NCBI RefSeq assembly: GCF_963576615.1
Contig: NC_088715.1
Span: 60,361,802-60,425,801 of the forward strand
Source: Watersipora subatra
Taxonomy: Eukaryota > Bryozoa > Gymnolaemata > Cheilostomatida > Watersiporidae
Reading direction: 5' to 3'
DNA length: 64,000 nt
Position numbers and translations under genes: made by a program. The notes beneath the pieces are model-generated. The model saw nothing but the letters and a program-made list of their open reading frames with translations. It was not told where the DNA came from and ran no database searches. Below are positions 26,001-37,742 of the stretch, in pieces (position 1 is the first letter of the stretch; each line of letters opens with the position of its first letter).

Positions 26001-28864
26001 TACTGTTGTTCATAGCATAATATTTATTGTACAGCTGTCAAAGAATAGGCTAAAGATGGCTAGTAACTTGAACTGCTTATAAAGTCTTGCAATGTATTAG
26101 ACAGCTCATACTTAGACAGCTACTAAAATCTTCCTGTATCAAGCAGTTTTTGTATCAAAGAGCTCAAACCACACATGAATTAACATAGTAATAAGCGGAT
26201 ATAACTACAAAGATCATAAATTTGATAACATCTCGCTCCGGCTTCACTTCCTATTTTCTGCGGCTTATTTAAGTGCATAAAGGCAGACAGCCATTCATTG
26301 TGCTGTTGTTTTTTAGTTATGTTTATTCATGTTAAACCATTACAATAAATTGTAAATATTTTGATCAACTGAATGAATCAGGAGGTACAACTGTTGTTAA
26401 CCATTATGGAATTTAGACGCAGTTAAAGTTACCACGCTATGATGAGCACTGTTGTATCGAAACATACAAATCAAGCATGAGCCTCATCACTATGATAAGT
26501 CCTGAGGTATATTTATAGCTACAATAACATAGCATGGCTTACAGGGTTTTATTGTCACTGCATCAGCTCCCATCTAAGTTACCGTTTGAATACACAGAAA
26601 TTGTTTAGAAAGGTTACGTAAGCTTATTGTTATTCTTAAGAAAGATCAATTCATAAATTTGAGCACTTAAAATTTTAAGCTGAAAAGAAATTAGCCGCAT
26701 AATTCCTGCAGTTATGCAACTAATTGACCACCACTGAGCCCCTACAAGTCCTATGTATAGCTTGGATATGATATTAAACGAACGTTGTCGTCATTTTTGT
26801 AGCGTGTCTATGGCTGGCCGCTTATGGCAGTGCTGTATTACTGTAATAAGAATGCAAACTTTGTCTATCGATATCAGCTCTTCGAGGTTATCTCTAATCA
26901 TAGACTAGCTAGTCTTGGGTGATTGATTAAGTAACAATATATCCAGGATTTGTGAAATCTATTCTGTTTATTATTCTCACTAGTAGACTGGCAGTCATGT
27001 ACGATGTTAAGGATCATTCTGAGCAATAAGTATGTGCATAATTATTCTGGGATCTGGAAAGGTGATTGAGAGGTTTGGATTTGAATATCTAAGTTAATTT
27101 CCGGAAATGCTATTGATTTTGCTTAAAAGGGTTTTAGCGTAGTTTTGGACAGCCAAACAGACAAATGCAGCTCTTATTATAGTAAAGATTTTAGAAGTTT
27201 CTCTAAAACTAGGATAAAAACATGCTAAATATTGCTTAAAGTTTAAATAAAAATAGTCGTACATTTTGTAAAAAATCTATTTTTTATGTATGGCAGTTTT
27301 TATTATTAAGGCAAATTTAGAATAAATATTTTATGTCTAAGAGACATCTAATGAGCTTTTGTCAATTGAAGCTGAATTCCTTCAGGATTTACTTTGACAC
27401 TTTTTTTCCTTGTAAGACTTTTAGCTCTTTATAAAAAAGCTTGATAGCACCTGCACTGTGTGTCTAGATGAGAGTGAGAGATGACGAATACTCACGGAGA
27501 CTGTGGCTATGTCTGGTTTTGTGCTCTCAATGAATATGGTGAAATTCTTTATATTCTTATCGCCGTACATGACCACTGTGTTGAGCGTTGCTGGGTGTCT
27601 GTAGATAACGGTGAGCAGGTCATTCTCTAGAGGAATAATGTTAAACTGTTTCTGTGTGTCGTTTTCTGTAAAAGAAAAGTCAGGTTAAAATATTTGTCAG
27701 CAGCGTGTGGTTTCAAGCAACATCAGGAGCTGTTTAGTTGATGCTGGTACTAACTTTAGTTATGCTCAAGTTTTAGTTCGTAGATGCGTGTTTTTTTCAA
27801 AGTTGTTAAACACTTTGCAAGTATAGGCTTGGAGGGTTTATCTAAAGATTGAAATAGATTTTTTAAAATTACCACTAAAAGCAGCTAACCAAGTTTATCA
27901 TTTTTCTTTTTTTATGGAAATTTAGGTTTAACTCTATAAATTGCTGTGATTTAGGTAGAACCACCTGGCCAACACTGAGTAGCATGTGTCACTCTGAAAT
28001 TTGAAAAGCTACCCTACAGCCCGCTGTGACTAGGGAGGGTAGTTCCGGCTACCTACCCAAACTGGAACCCACCTAGGCTGTTACCTGGAGATAAACTAGA
28101 TACTTTCAGCTGAGTGGTTGAGCAAAATGGACATGACTTCTTAAACATTCTTATCTTAACGTATTCTGGCAATAAATCAATTTCACTTTTTGTAAATTGG
28201 AGTTATCTCCTCTGGTTTTAACAAAGTGGTGATCTAACCATAGTCCAAGAATGAAATGCTGATTAAACAAGTTAGGATAGGACAACTTATATTAAGAATT
28301 AGTTCAAGTTAAACATGAACTTACACAAAGTTTTAGTACATTTTATCAGAAAGTATCGTATTTTTTTATAATTTGCGATTGTTTTTTATGTTTGAGGCAA
28401 TATGATTTCCAAAATATTTCAAGATTAAAATCGACTAAACTTGATTATGAATAAAACGCTCTGATCAAGCAAAAGTGCGATTATGACATTTATAGTTGCA
28501 AAGAGACTGACAGAATAAAGACACATAACACCTTAAATTGACTGCAATAGCCGATATCAACTATCGCAATGATAATAACTAATGCAGTCATTTTGTATGT
28601 ATTTTTATTTAGAGCATTTTAACTGCAATCAAGTTTTGTCAATCTTAACCTAGAAGGCAATCAGATCACTTCAAACATCAAAAACAATTGCATATGATAG
28701 AATAATACTGATACTTTCTGATAAAGTCTACTAAAAATTTTTGTGAGTTCATCTTTAAAAGTCTTTCAGTAAATATACAAAACAGTTTACTTACTTTCTG
28801 TCTGACTGATCAAGCATGCTGCCAGCTTTATAAAAAGGGCATGATAGATAAGCTGTCGTAACAT
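14081..28864 (-). CDS. SLC10-family sodium/bile-acid symporter-like transporter, copy C (10 exons, complete)
   Basis: Exons: 28864-28795, 27665-27496, 23776-23650, 23501-23350, 22051-21932, 19097-18926, 17522-17335, 15957-15781, 15174-14992, 14221-14081. The joined frame encodes 499 residues with the same intron phases as copies A and B. Exons 4 to 9 keep exactly the same lengths; exon 3 is 12 nt longer and exon 10 is 12 nt shorter. The signal peptide is weakly hydrophobic (MLRQLIYHALFIKLAACLIS). The ectodomain has Cys88 and Cys116. The core motifs are MGNDLKM, GCSPGGGISN (236-245), LSVTMTTLST and IETGLQNT with Glu397 and Gln401. The tail is a different acidic sequence ending in NKL. Position four of the GGG-x-SN loop is Ile here, Thr in A and B, and Ser in D, which could tune substrate or ion handling (inference). 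Introns are long (up to 3.7 kb) and rich in transposons and minisatellites. Confidence 0.94.
16537..17088. mobile_element. hAT-like MITE with 8-bp target duplication
   Basis: The ends are inverted: the left begins TAGAGGTGGAACAAGAC and the right, read on the minus strand, begins TAGAGGTAGAACGAGAC. The element is bounded by identical 8-bp direct repeats TCTGGTAT at 16529-16536 and 17089-17096. An 8-bp duplication and short TIRs are typical of the hAT superfamily. At 552 bp it has no transposase and would move only with an autonomous partner. It sits in the intron between exons 8 and 7 of copy C. Confidence 0.8.
17600..17815. repeat. Degenerate AGTC/AGTT and GGTC tetranucleotide tract
   Basis: TAGTTAGTTA, then repeats of GTGAGTCAGC type, then five GGTC units in a row. 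Intronic in copy C, next to exon 7. Confidence 0.7.
17947..18090 (-). mobile_element. tRNA-derived SINE, diverged
   Basis: Minus-strand head with GTTGTGGTAGCATGATTGTC and a degraded box B (GGGTTTGTTTCC), then TTTGGACAAACC and a tail ACTGATCTTAATATAATA. It is more decayed than the copies at 8.6 and 34.5 kb. It lies in the intron between exons 7 and 6 of copy C. Confidence 0.5.
20671..21298. repeat. 12-bp minisatellite (AGTAAGTGCTAT), about 52 copies
   Basis: The unit is AGTAAGTGCTAT with variants (GCAAATGCTAT, GTTTTAT). Blocks of several units are themselves repeated, which shows higher-order amplification. It lies between exons 6 and 5 of copy C. Confidence 0.95.
21360..21783. repeat. 9-bp minisatellite (TATACAAGA), about 47 copies
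   Basis: Units such as TATACAAGA, TATACAAGG and TATACAACA. It starts only about 60 bp after the unrelated 12-bp array and ends about 150 bp before exon 5 of copy C. Confidence 0.95.
22630..22765. repeat. A/T palindromic tract
   Basis: Interleaved inverted repeats of TATAGATATTTTTATAAAAA type that could form cruciforms. Intronic in copy C. Confidence 0.7.
22820..23266 (+). mobile_element. Long-TIR foldback element, copy 1
   Basis: About 447 bp whose two ends, roughly 150 bp each, are inverted copies of one another (head ACTTAAAAATGCACTTG, tail read inversely ACTTAAGGATAAACGTG). The unique centre matches the minus strand of 28309-28758 along its whole length. No coding capacity is seen. It lies in the intron between exons 5 and 4 of copy C, just after an A/T-rich palindromic stretch at 22630-22760. 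Confidence 0.7.
24018..24200. repeat. Short dispersed direct repeat
   Basis: GAGAAATGCAATATTAG followed by AGT-x-AAATGG occurs at about 24020 and again at about 24172. Intronic in copy C. Confidence 0.6.
24697..25304 (-). other. Two unidentified open frames of normal composition in a copy C intron
   Basis: Minus-strand frames of 100 codons (24999-24697, starting MAENRHKTLEKFGLIKV) and 86 codons (25304-25044) lie next to each other in different frames, in DNA less AT-rich than its surroundings. No family is recognised and no splice pair links them convincingly. They may be chance, or remnants of a transposon gene. Confidence 0.2.
25300..25545. repeat. Degenerate tandem repeat of about 40-45 bp
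   Basis: Five to six copies of a unit containing TTTTATCTACTGTACATGC and GTACTAACATA. Intronic in copy C. Confidence 0.7.
25685..25835 (+). pseudogene. Relic of the 3' end of a LINE ORF2 (plus strand)
   Basis: The frame starting at 25728 reads a short peptide containing LRRLGKNIWEEKVENRAA, then a TGA at 25803-25805, then RLGIKPK and a stop at 25827-25829. The pattern (L-G-x-N-x-W-E-x-x-A/V-x-N-R-A-A-W-R) resembles the C-terminal end of many non-LTR retrotransposon polymerases; the TGA would replace the usual Trp. Upstream frames carry further stops. It sits in the intron between exons 3 and 2 of copy C. Confidence 0.45.
27129..27195 (+). mobile_element. SINE tail fragment
   Basis: Only the 3' part of the SINE is visible (TTTGGACAGCCAAACAGAC then GCTCTTATTATAGTAAAGAT). 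Similar tail remnants (ACAGACAGACACT) lie at equivalent intron positions of copies B (about 43855-43925) and A (about 58340-58395), so that insertion predates the B/A duplication. Confidence 0.45.
28309..28758 (-). mobile_element. Long-TIR foldback element, copy 2
   Basis: The second copy of the same 450-bp element, in opposite orientation, in intron 1 of copy C and only 37 bp from exon 1. TIRs are about 28309-28461 and 28607-28758 and contain the shared block TTTATCAGAAAGTAT. Divergence between the two TIRs shows it is not very recent. No clear target duplication. Confidence 0.7.
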
Positions 28865-28943
28865 GCTGCCAGTCAGGTATGCTTCAAGTCGTTGCTTAGT
28901 GAGGCAGCTGTCACGCAATGATTAACACAGACACAAGGCTACC

Positions 28944-28950
28944 ATATATA
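28944..28950 (-). promoter_or_regulatory. TATA-like element of copy C
   Basis: The minus strand reads CTTATATATGG 80 bp upstream of the copy C ATG. The interval to the ATG also holds TCACTAAGCA (28893-28902), which is shared with copy A (63198-63207) and, with one change, copy B (48795-48804). Confidence 0.45.
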
Positions 28951-30365
28951 AGGAATTTTCATCTACTTCGTGTGTTTGGCTATTGTTCAATGTTATTGCT
29001 TCAACAGGGTTTAAGATTACAGCCTGAAAACCTTGAACCAAAGTTACAATCTTGAAGCCTTTAGCCAATCAAATAGAAGCATTGAGGGGTGTAAATAACA
29101 AAGCTCATTTCTAGTTTCATGATTGGTTAAATAAATCCAGTGCTATAAGGCATAGACCTAATTCTTTGTAGTACACTTTATTACTATATGTTGGTCTCTT
29201 TGGTTACGTGGTTGTAGGTGTTCGAGACAGGAGAAGACAACTCTTTCACAAGTCTGATGCTTGTTCCGGCCTTGAGGTTAGAAACCTAATACATTATGTC
29301 TAAGTATGCCAAAATAGCTGCTTGTAATGAACTGCTATTTAATACCAAACCATAAAGTGTAGGGTAATACAATTATCTTTTGAATATTTAAGAAGTAAAC
29401 ATATTCATACATCTAGAAAGGTTATTATCAGTTGTAGAAATATGGGGATTCAGCGCAAGCAAACAGCTGACATGTCTACATATGTAAGGAGCTTCATGTA
29501 TCTAAACTGCTTAATAATTCATGACTTTTCATTTTTTGCCAACAATTATAGCCTGCTTGTAAACAAACATACATTCACATTTTATGAAATTTTCCCATTC
29601 GGTTGTGAATATTTTGTAAATACTGGTTTAGTTATTATAGGCACATTTTCAAATGCTTGAAAGAGACCGAGGTAGCACTGTCAAAATTTAAATATTTGGC
29701 AGATGCTCCAAAAAGCAGTAGGAAAGATAACTCCTTGGCTTCTTTCATTTCATACCTCATCAGAAGGAGCTTTCATATTTTTTTAACTTACAGTTTGTTA
29801 ATTTATTTGGATAAACTTGTAAATTTCATTAGTAAATTCAAATTTTCTTCTTTTCTATGCAGGTGATATATTTTTATAGGTAAGATTGCCAACAAGCTGC
29901 AATGATTGAAACGTAAGTTCAGTTATGCACAGTTTCTATTACTTAAAATGTTTGGGTATAATGCTCACCACCCGCTGAGTTGCTGAGTGGCAGACAACAG
30001 AAACTTCATCCAACTCTATTTTCTACTACATGAATCAGAAAGTTTATGAAGGTCAATACCAGTTTATTACATTATCTCTGCATATAGCCTTCTAAAGCAA
30101 TTAGTTTAATTTTTTCATAGAGGCTAGAACAGAAGGAAAATGGTGGAACTAAATGAACCTAAATCTTTCCTTTACAATGTCTTACTGTTTTTCATAGACT
30201 AGACAGCTTTAGAGGGCTAAGGAGAGCTTTAGAGGGCTATCAAAGTCTTCTGCCAAAACAAATTATTAACAAGTTGTAAAAGCAGACAGAATCTAGAACG
30301 AATCTAGACTTTGGAAAAGTTCTTTTTATGTTTACAGACGTATTACGCTGTAAAGGTCTATCCTC

Positions 30366-30387
30366 TCTTATTTTCCCTCTCTCTTTT

Positions 30388-30462
<75 letters not shown>

Positions 30463-30505
30463 CTCTCTCCCTCTCCCTTTCTCTCTCTATCTCTCTCTCA
30501 CTTAG
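30366..30505. repeat. (CT)n microsatellite
   Basis: About 140 bp of CT with CCT and TTT interruptions, in intergenic DNA. Open frames across it (poly Ser/Leu, or Glu/Arg on the other strand) are artefacts. Confidence 0.95.
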
Positions 30506-33500
30506 GAAAGCGCGATTCCTTTTGAACTGAATATAATTTTGAAGCTTCAAGCTTGTAGAACTCAGTGAAAAAACAGAAGTCAAATAGAAGTAAGTATTTT
30601 TTAAACTTTTTCAGAAAAGTGAGGTATTAGATATAACTGAAGAAACATAATGGTTGCAGTGCACTGAGTCTGGTCGGGTGTGTATATTTGTTATGAACAA
30701 AAAATAAATATTTCTAGTGTAAAGCTTTTGTTGCTGAAAATAGGCTTTTTAGGTGTGTCTATTTTTATCCTTCTTTACCAAGAATATCAACCAGCGTCCT
30801 TAGAAGCTAGTGTTTTGTTAGCAGCCATTTTTATTAAGCGGTTTGGTTAAGTGCCCTTGGTAATTTGGTAATATCTCAAAAACTAATAGTTCAATTGACT
30901 TCAAACTTCAAACTTTTGTTAAAAACATATCACATACACAGCGACCATAATTTTTTAATCTTATATAATTCAGAAACATAGAAAAAAATAAAAATTGAGC
31001 AACTGAGTTCGAATCAGATGAGAAACGATTCCCTGAATTATAGCGGGCCCAGACTTCAAAGTGTTAAGTGGCTAGTTACTAGTTATTGTTCACAAATGAC
31101 AGCTTTTTAAATTAGCCATTCGTAAGGCCACAGTAGTATAAGAATCAGCATTTAAAAGATAGTTCACTTTGCCACGCAGAACGTCAATTTTTTTCAACAT
31201 TGTGTTCAATAGCAGTTCACTATACAATTCAGTGTATATTTTAATATCAAAGTTTCAAAACCAATACAAATTTTAAATCATTAAAATGCAATGACAAGGT
31301 GACATCCTAGAATAATGTTATCTTAGCTTCAGCAAAGCAGCTAGCCTGATACAACAATAAACATTGTGGCTTGGTCAGATATTTTCATACGGTTGTACTA
31401 ATCTGTTTTTATTAGCTTGAAAATTACCACTTCTACATGTTAGCTTGTCTGGTCTAATTACCTCCATCATCCTTCAGATGAGAGCGTTAATCAGCTGGTC
31501 ACATGAAGCCCTTCTGAAACCGGTATCTAAACATTTCTCTGACATGTCTAAGTGCTTACTACATTTTTACTACATATTTATTTCCGGCAGCAACCATGAG
31601 TTGGCAACTGTTGCAGACTTTGACTGATATTTGACGTCACACCCCGAGCTGCCTTATTATGTCTAGTCTCAGTGTTGGTTTAGTCTGCAAAACACCAGGT
31701 ATGGTTTTGATCCAAATTATTACATAAGCCGTTTTAAGTCTTATGCCAAGCTTTTAGTGGGGTTATTTTTGGTAAAAAGTCTTTGAATTAGGCAACAAGT
31801 CTACCAAAATGCTGAGTCTTCCTTCAGCAACTGAATATTTCTTTTTTACTTACTTATTAAGGCTATTCCTGGCTCAGTTTTCAGTACATCTAAAGGGTAA
31901 ATCAGGGTTCAGGAGGATTGCGTATTCTGTACTCAAAATATATGCTGTAGTGTCTGCATGGCAAGCATATTTAAGGCTAATGTCAATGTCAAAACAACAT
32001 CTCATATAGCTTAGCAATCAACTAATAGATAACACAAGAAATCCGACCTAACATCTACTGTTAATAGTGTCTGTTCTTATGGTATACTTGAAGGTTGTTT
32101 TAGCAGTTGGTTTTGCTATTCCACAAGACTAGCCACTGCTCACTTTTATTTCAACATCCTTAATATATACCTTATTTTAGCTCTCTAAGTATGACATAAA
32201 CGACAGACACTTTTAACATTTAAAAGACTATTTTTAATTATACTGTAAATGTGAAGATACAAAATCTGTAAATATCGGTTTTGTGAATAACATCGTGCAT
32301 TGTAAATAAAACTATGTTTTGAATGTTATTATTGTATAAATGCACTAAATGTTATTGTAACGGTAAGGCGTGTTTATAACAAACTATATCACACTTTGAT
32401 GCACAATTTTAAAAACTTGCCACTTTTAAGCATATGTTGTGGTTGATTAATATTTAAAATAAAGAAAAACCAGAAAACTAAATTATTGAATAATAAATAA
32501 GATTTTTATGATAACTAAAAAAGACAAATTTAATCCAGGATTTTACGTTGACCTACTAACTAAGCATGATTAAAATATCACAATTGTAAAGGAATACATA
32601 AGGGCATAAGTGCAAACATTAAACTATAAGCTTTAGTCTCATGGAAGATCTCCACAATAACTCTACATAATTTATTTTAGATTCTCCAAGTCCAAATAGA
32701 TATACTTCTGATCTCAATTTTTGTGGCTTATTTGTATTAATCTGGTACCATGAAATAATTTAGTTTTTTATATTTAAACTCTCGCTCAGTTAGATTTTAC
32801 ATAAACAAGAGTTCCTCAATAGTTTCACCACATTCCTGGTTGTGAATTATCAAGTTACACCAGAAGTGAATATTTAGTAAACATTATTGAACCACCATGC
32901 TGATGAATGCTCTGTTTCATGACTTTATAATGCAAGCTTGTAACAGCATGTAGCTGAGCCAAGTGCTGTCTCTATTTCATCACCATATAAAGCTGCTGAC
33001 CTCCTTGCCGCACCTAATTAACCTACTTCTGTCACAAAAGCTGCAATGTTTGAATAAAGCTCATTTGATGACATTAAGGAACTTTCAATGTCTGTTTCTG
33101 AAATTGTCTGCTGTGTTACCTCAATTGTACATTCAAACTTTCAGCAACAGGAAACCAGTCTTATCGTTACATTATTGTCATGTTTGCAAACAGCCAAAGG
33201 TCAGACCATTTGATGCCATGGGATTTTTCTTGGAGGCCAGTTTTAGTTTTCTCTTTCTGATTGGTTTATCAAACTTGCTACTAACATTAAATATATTGCC
33301 AGCTTTAGTTTCCATGTCGGTTTCATCTTAGCAGTTGTCATACCATGAACTTTAGTTTCTACAGATGAGAGGTGAGCTCTTTTTTTCTTTCTCTCTCTCG
33401 CAGTCAGTAGAGGTGACTAATATTGTCAATATTTATGGCGTACGCACAATATCAGATCTCCAATCAGCGTAATTACAAGCAGTTGTCAGCCCTGAGATTT

Positions 33501-34451
33501 TATTGATCTACCTGAGAGATGCCGGCTATATATGACATCTACCCACATTGGTAAATAAAATATGTTTCTTGTTAAAATTGGGTTAGTACCCATATGAGCA
33601 CATAACTCTCTCATCTTTTCTGTAAAACAACGGCTCAAGGAATTAGCTGGGTGTTATTTCAAGTCCCAGGCAAAAACACTTTTCTGGAAAACTTATGAAG
33701 CATATCAGCATTTAGAAGTTGATTAATGTTTGATAAAAGAAGATGGTGTGCTGCCACTCTTTAAGTTAGAAGGCAGCTTTATGGATTCCTGCCATTTTCA
33801 TTCATTATTTTTATCGAAAGGTGATAAACGCATGCTAGATGACTGGACGATAAACGCATGCTGGATGTATTAAACTAAAATGCCTTATACATACACTAAC
33901 AATAGTTCTGTGTCTTTCTTACAGCTTGTTTAAAATTTATTGTTAGTTTGCCCCTCTTACACTTTTTATAATTAGTAGCTGTAATGATAAAAATAATAGC
34001 AAGGATAGTAAGATGTAAAACAATAAATATATTTAAAAATTTGCTTAAATAATAAAATTTTCTGCTAACTACTATAATTAATTAAAATTATCATGATAAT
34101 ATCATTAGATTTATTGTTAGAATAATTATATTTTGTTATTTTTCTGCTTTAAAAGAAATTATTAATTTTTTTTTGATAGTTTTTTCAATGGCTGGTGAAT
34201 TGATACTCTGTGGCTCTCCGTCTTATTTGTTGCTAATACATGTTTTAACAAACAGCCGTCAGTGCTTCAGTTGTACACTAAAATACCGAAGTGTTACGTT
34301 TAGTAGCATTCAAAGTACATACGCTAATAAAAACTAATCTTTTTATCATTTTCTAGATTTTCTTATTTATGCTAAAAAAATGGAAAGCTGAATTTCTAAT
34401 GACATTCACCATAAAACTTTTATTATCCATTTCAATTATAAGCCACAATCT

Positions 34452-34620
34452 TTACTATAATAAGAGCAGTGTCTGTCCATCTTTCCAAAGCTATGGTTAC
34501 AGCATTAGCAAAAAATTTGTCTTGCATGGGAATTGAACTCGAGTTCTCCAATTTGCAGTCTGTCGCTCTAACAACTACCCAATTCACCTGTCTTGCCCCT
34601 TCGCAAATTTGTTATACACT
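34452..34620 (-). mobile_element. tRNA-derived SINE
   Basis: Minus-strand copy of the family at 8628-8790: box A-like GGGTAGTTGTTAGAGCGAC, box B-like GAGTTCAATTCCC, body GGAAAGATGGACAGACACTG and tail CTCTTATTATAGTAAAGAT. It lies in the intergenic region between copies C and B. Confidence 0.65.
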
Positions 34621-35161
34621 TACTGGTTACTCATTACAATCTCTCACATTGCACGTGGGCTTTCCAAGCGTACTAGTTAGGTTGATCAGAAAGAAAAAAC
34701 ATTTTGTAAAAAACTGTGCAGTTATACACTTGGCCCAAAACTTTATATTGCATCTAGTTGCAACACATAAACAGTGGTGTTAGCGTATGAAAATGTTTGT
34801 GAGAGTTAAGCGAAATGAGTTGCCCAACTTGCGTGCGCAGTAACCTAGGCTACGCCTGATGCTGTTTCTTTAAACTTACAGCCAGATTAATGGGCTTCTC
34901 ATAGCCCCCTGGACTGTTTTGTTTCTATTCATAATGACATCACTTCTAGCAAAATTAGGCAAGCGTCAGGCTTGTTGGCAGCAATTGTCAGCCGATGCTT
35001 CAAGCTTCTAAGGCAAGTCATGCCATATACCACATTAATGAGCAAATTCTTATCGTGTATGGATTGCAGGGAGTGCAAGTGCTGGGCGAGGCATGTAAAA
35101 AGGTGCTTTAGCAGGTTATTGGCTCATTTAGCTCACGCTGTATACATGGAGTAATTAGTAC

Positions 35162-35402
35162 TAGTTCACCTACAGTGTATACACATAGACTAGCATGGAG
35201 TAGTTCACCTACAGTGTATACACATAGACTAGCATGGAGTAGTTCACCTACAGTGTATACACATAGACTAGCATGGAGTAGTTCACCTACAGTGTATACA
35301 CATAGACTAGCATGGAGTAGTTCACCTACAGTGTATACACATAGACTAACATAGAGTAGTTCACCTACAGTGTATACATATAGACTAAAATAGAGTAGTT
35401 CA
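35162..35402. repeat. 39-bp minisatellite, about 6 copies
   Basis: The unit is TAGTTCACCTACAGTGTATA followed by CACATAGACTAGCATGGAG. The first four units are nearly identical and the last two are diverged. Intergenic between C and B. Confidence 0.95.
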
Positions 35403-37742
35403 TGTGAAAACATGATGTGTAAAAATATTCATTTTTCAAAACTTTTGTCATCACGCTAAGAAAAGTGGTTTACTCACTTTTTAATAATTTAATCAAATAT
35501 CAAATTGTTTGATTTTGCAGCTGTTTATACTGCTGTTTGAGAAATTGATTCAGTCTCTTCATGCATAGTTATAGCTACTAGCAAAAACGGCTCCAAAAAT
35601 GTATCAAAAACGGATTTTGATATATTTTTTATAGATTATTTTTTCTGTCATCAGTAAACCGTCTTCAGAGTTGACTTTTTTTTAATTAAAGTTATGGTGA
35701 TTTCTTTTGTCATGATAGTCAGACATTTTGACCTCAGCGTAGCAACTCAGATTCAGCTAGCAGTTCGGTCAAAATTTCTCCTCGGTTTTGGTTTTTCTCA
35801 AGGCTTAAGCAGTGCCAGCCTGCATCATTCTATCTTGAGTTTCTGCATTTGCGGCTGGATTGTTATTTACCAAATAATCGCTTACATCACCACTGGTCAC
35901 ATGGTACTAGATCACATGACACTAAATAAATCCATTAGTCAGAGGAAAGTGTTTTCTTGTGTTTGCTGCCCTCTGCTATACGCACTAGCTGTTTATATTG
36001 TTTACGATGCTGTTTTATTTGTTTTACATGCGGCAAACACCAAAAACTGAGTTTTTGATGTTTTATCACGTCATTTTGGTAAGTTGTAACATGTAATGAT
36101 AATAATTTGCTTGGCTACCAAAGATGTTGTTCACATGGTGTAAACAAGAATAATTTTGAGTGCTTGATAACTCATAGAGTCAGCTGGTTCTGTGATTGTT
36201 ACTTGCAAGTGCCCGAGTTGTGGGCGCTCTTCTATTTGACAGAAGGCATCAAGTGTAGACGGAGATCTGTTAAACATTTTATAGAGTTGTTCACAGTTAG
36301 TTTTATCTATGACTAGCAGTAAGCTCAATTTTGTGAAGATATTCAAGGCAACTTACTACACTGCTTTCGACAAACCATGAATGCATTCATTGGGAGCGAA
36401 TGTCCTTAATGCATGCAAAGGGGCAATCTTGAGTTTTTGATCGGATGGGTGATTAAAAGGCTGACTCTCAGGTACCAGATAGAGCTGTGAAATTGAAAAT
36501 TTTTGGCGACTTGGTGAAAGGCGCAAAGCATATGGGCGTGAAGTTTGGATAAAATTGATTTAAAAATGTGAAAACACACAGCGTTAACACAGACTAACAG
36601 ACAAGCACAATTTATTAATAAGCTATCCTTTAATATTTATTTTTCAATCTTTTTCACTATTTTTATATTATTATAATCACGAGTAATTAATGTTTTTTTA
36701 TAATCCTGTAAAAACTTGCTGAGGCGGTGACGGGGTGTGAAATAGCTTTTACCTAGTGTTAGCTTTGACTATAAACAAGTGTGACTCACAGAGAGTTGCA
36801 ACTGTGTTTATTATGTCTTTTGCCAATTGGGAAGTCAATACATTTTAGTAACAGTATATTAAATTTTTATTTTAAGGGTTAAACCGCTTAAATAATTTAC
36901 GCTAATATGAAATTAAATACGCAATACATAATTCAAACGCAGCTATTAACTAGCTTAGTGAGAGGACAACTTCAAAACTGACTTTCGAGGTCAACCTTAA
37001 TTGCTATGAAATAGTTTAGTGCTCTGAAAACATATTTTAGTAGAATAAATGCTGGCTGCTCTCTGTAGACTTTACCGAGTTCAATTGAATGTATTTTTAT
37101 CTTGGGCTAAGACCAAGCAAATCAGTTTCATTAGCAAAGTTCTCAAGTCGGATTAACAGTCCACAGATTTACTTGTGATGTTTTGGCTAGCATAATAGAT
37201 CTATGACTTTTTTTGCATAGGTCTATGGATCTTTGTACACCTCTATTTAACAAAATTTATCAAGTTTGTTTCAACGTAAGTGTGAATACTCTGAATGGAA
37301 CATAAAAATTTACCAGCATTCTTACGCTGCCTCCTATAGGTAAATACAATAGCGATCATCCAATCACAAGAGAGTGTTTTTATTGTCAGATAAACTTGTT
37401 GTTAATAATTCTGTGGTCACAGCAGAATTTTCAAAATCTCCAAATATCTGTAACTTGGCAGCAAACTTTTTGTGAAAATGAGACCATCTTAGTTTGTAAA
37501 TGGTCAGCAAACTACAGATGTTATCTCTGCTTATGGCCGTTTTAAGAGTTTTTTTACGAATTTAGGGGGTTGTTTGAATTTCTTAGCCTTCTCATGTAAA
37601 GAGCCACTTTTGCTAATGAGTAAATCACAGTGCTGGTAAATAAACCAGAGAACAAGGTTTTATCATTGATAAGTTAGTGAGATCAGAAAGCGAAGTCTAT
37701 TTATAGCAGATGGTTGAATGAGTGGATCAGAGGATGAGATGT

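Noticed and set aside
32963-33331. 122-codon Leu/Ser-rich plus-strand frame
   Set aside because: Composition matches translated T-rich non-coding DNA; no motif, no splice context.
34469-34783. 104-codon plus-strand frame
   Set aside because: Antisense reading through the SINE at 34452-34620.
35162-35402. CRISPR-like appearance of regular repeats
   Set aside because: The units are directly adjacent with no unique spacers, and the genome is eukaryotic; it is a minisatellite.
35694-36050. 118-codon hydrophobic plus-strand frame
   Set aside because: A stretch (AVRSKFLLGFG) recalls RND-type membrane proteins, but the rest does not follow any family and there is no neighbouring exon, so chance or a very old relic is more likely.
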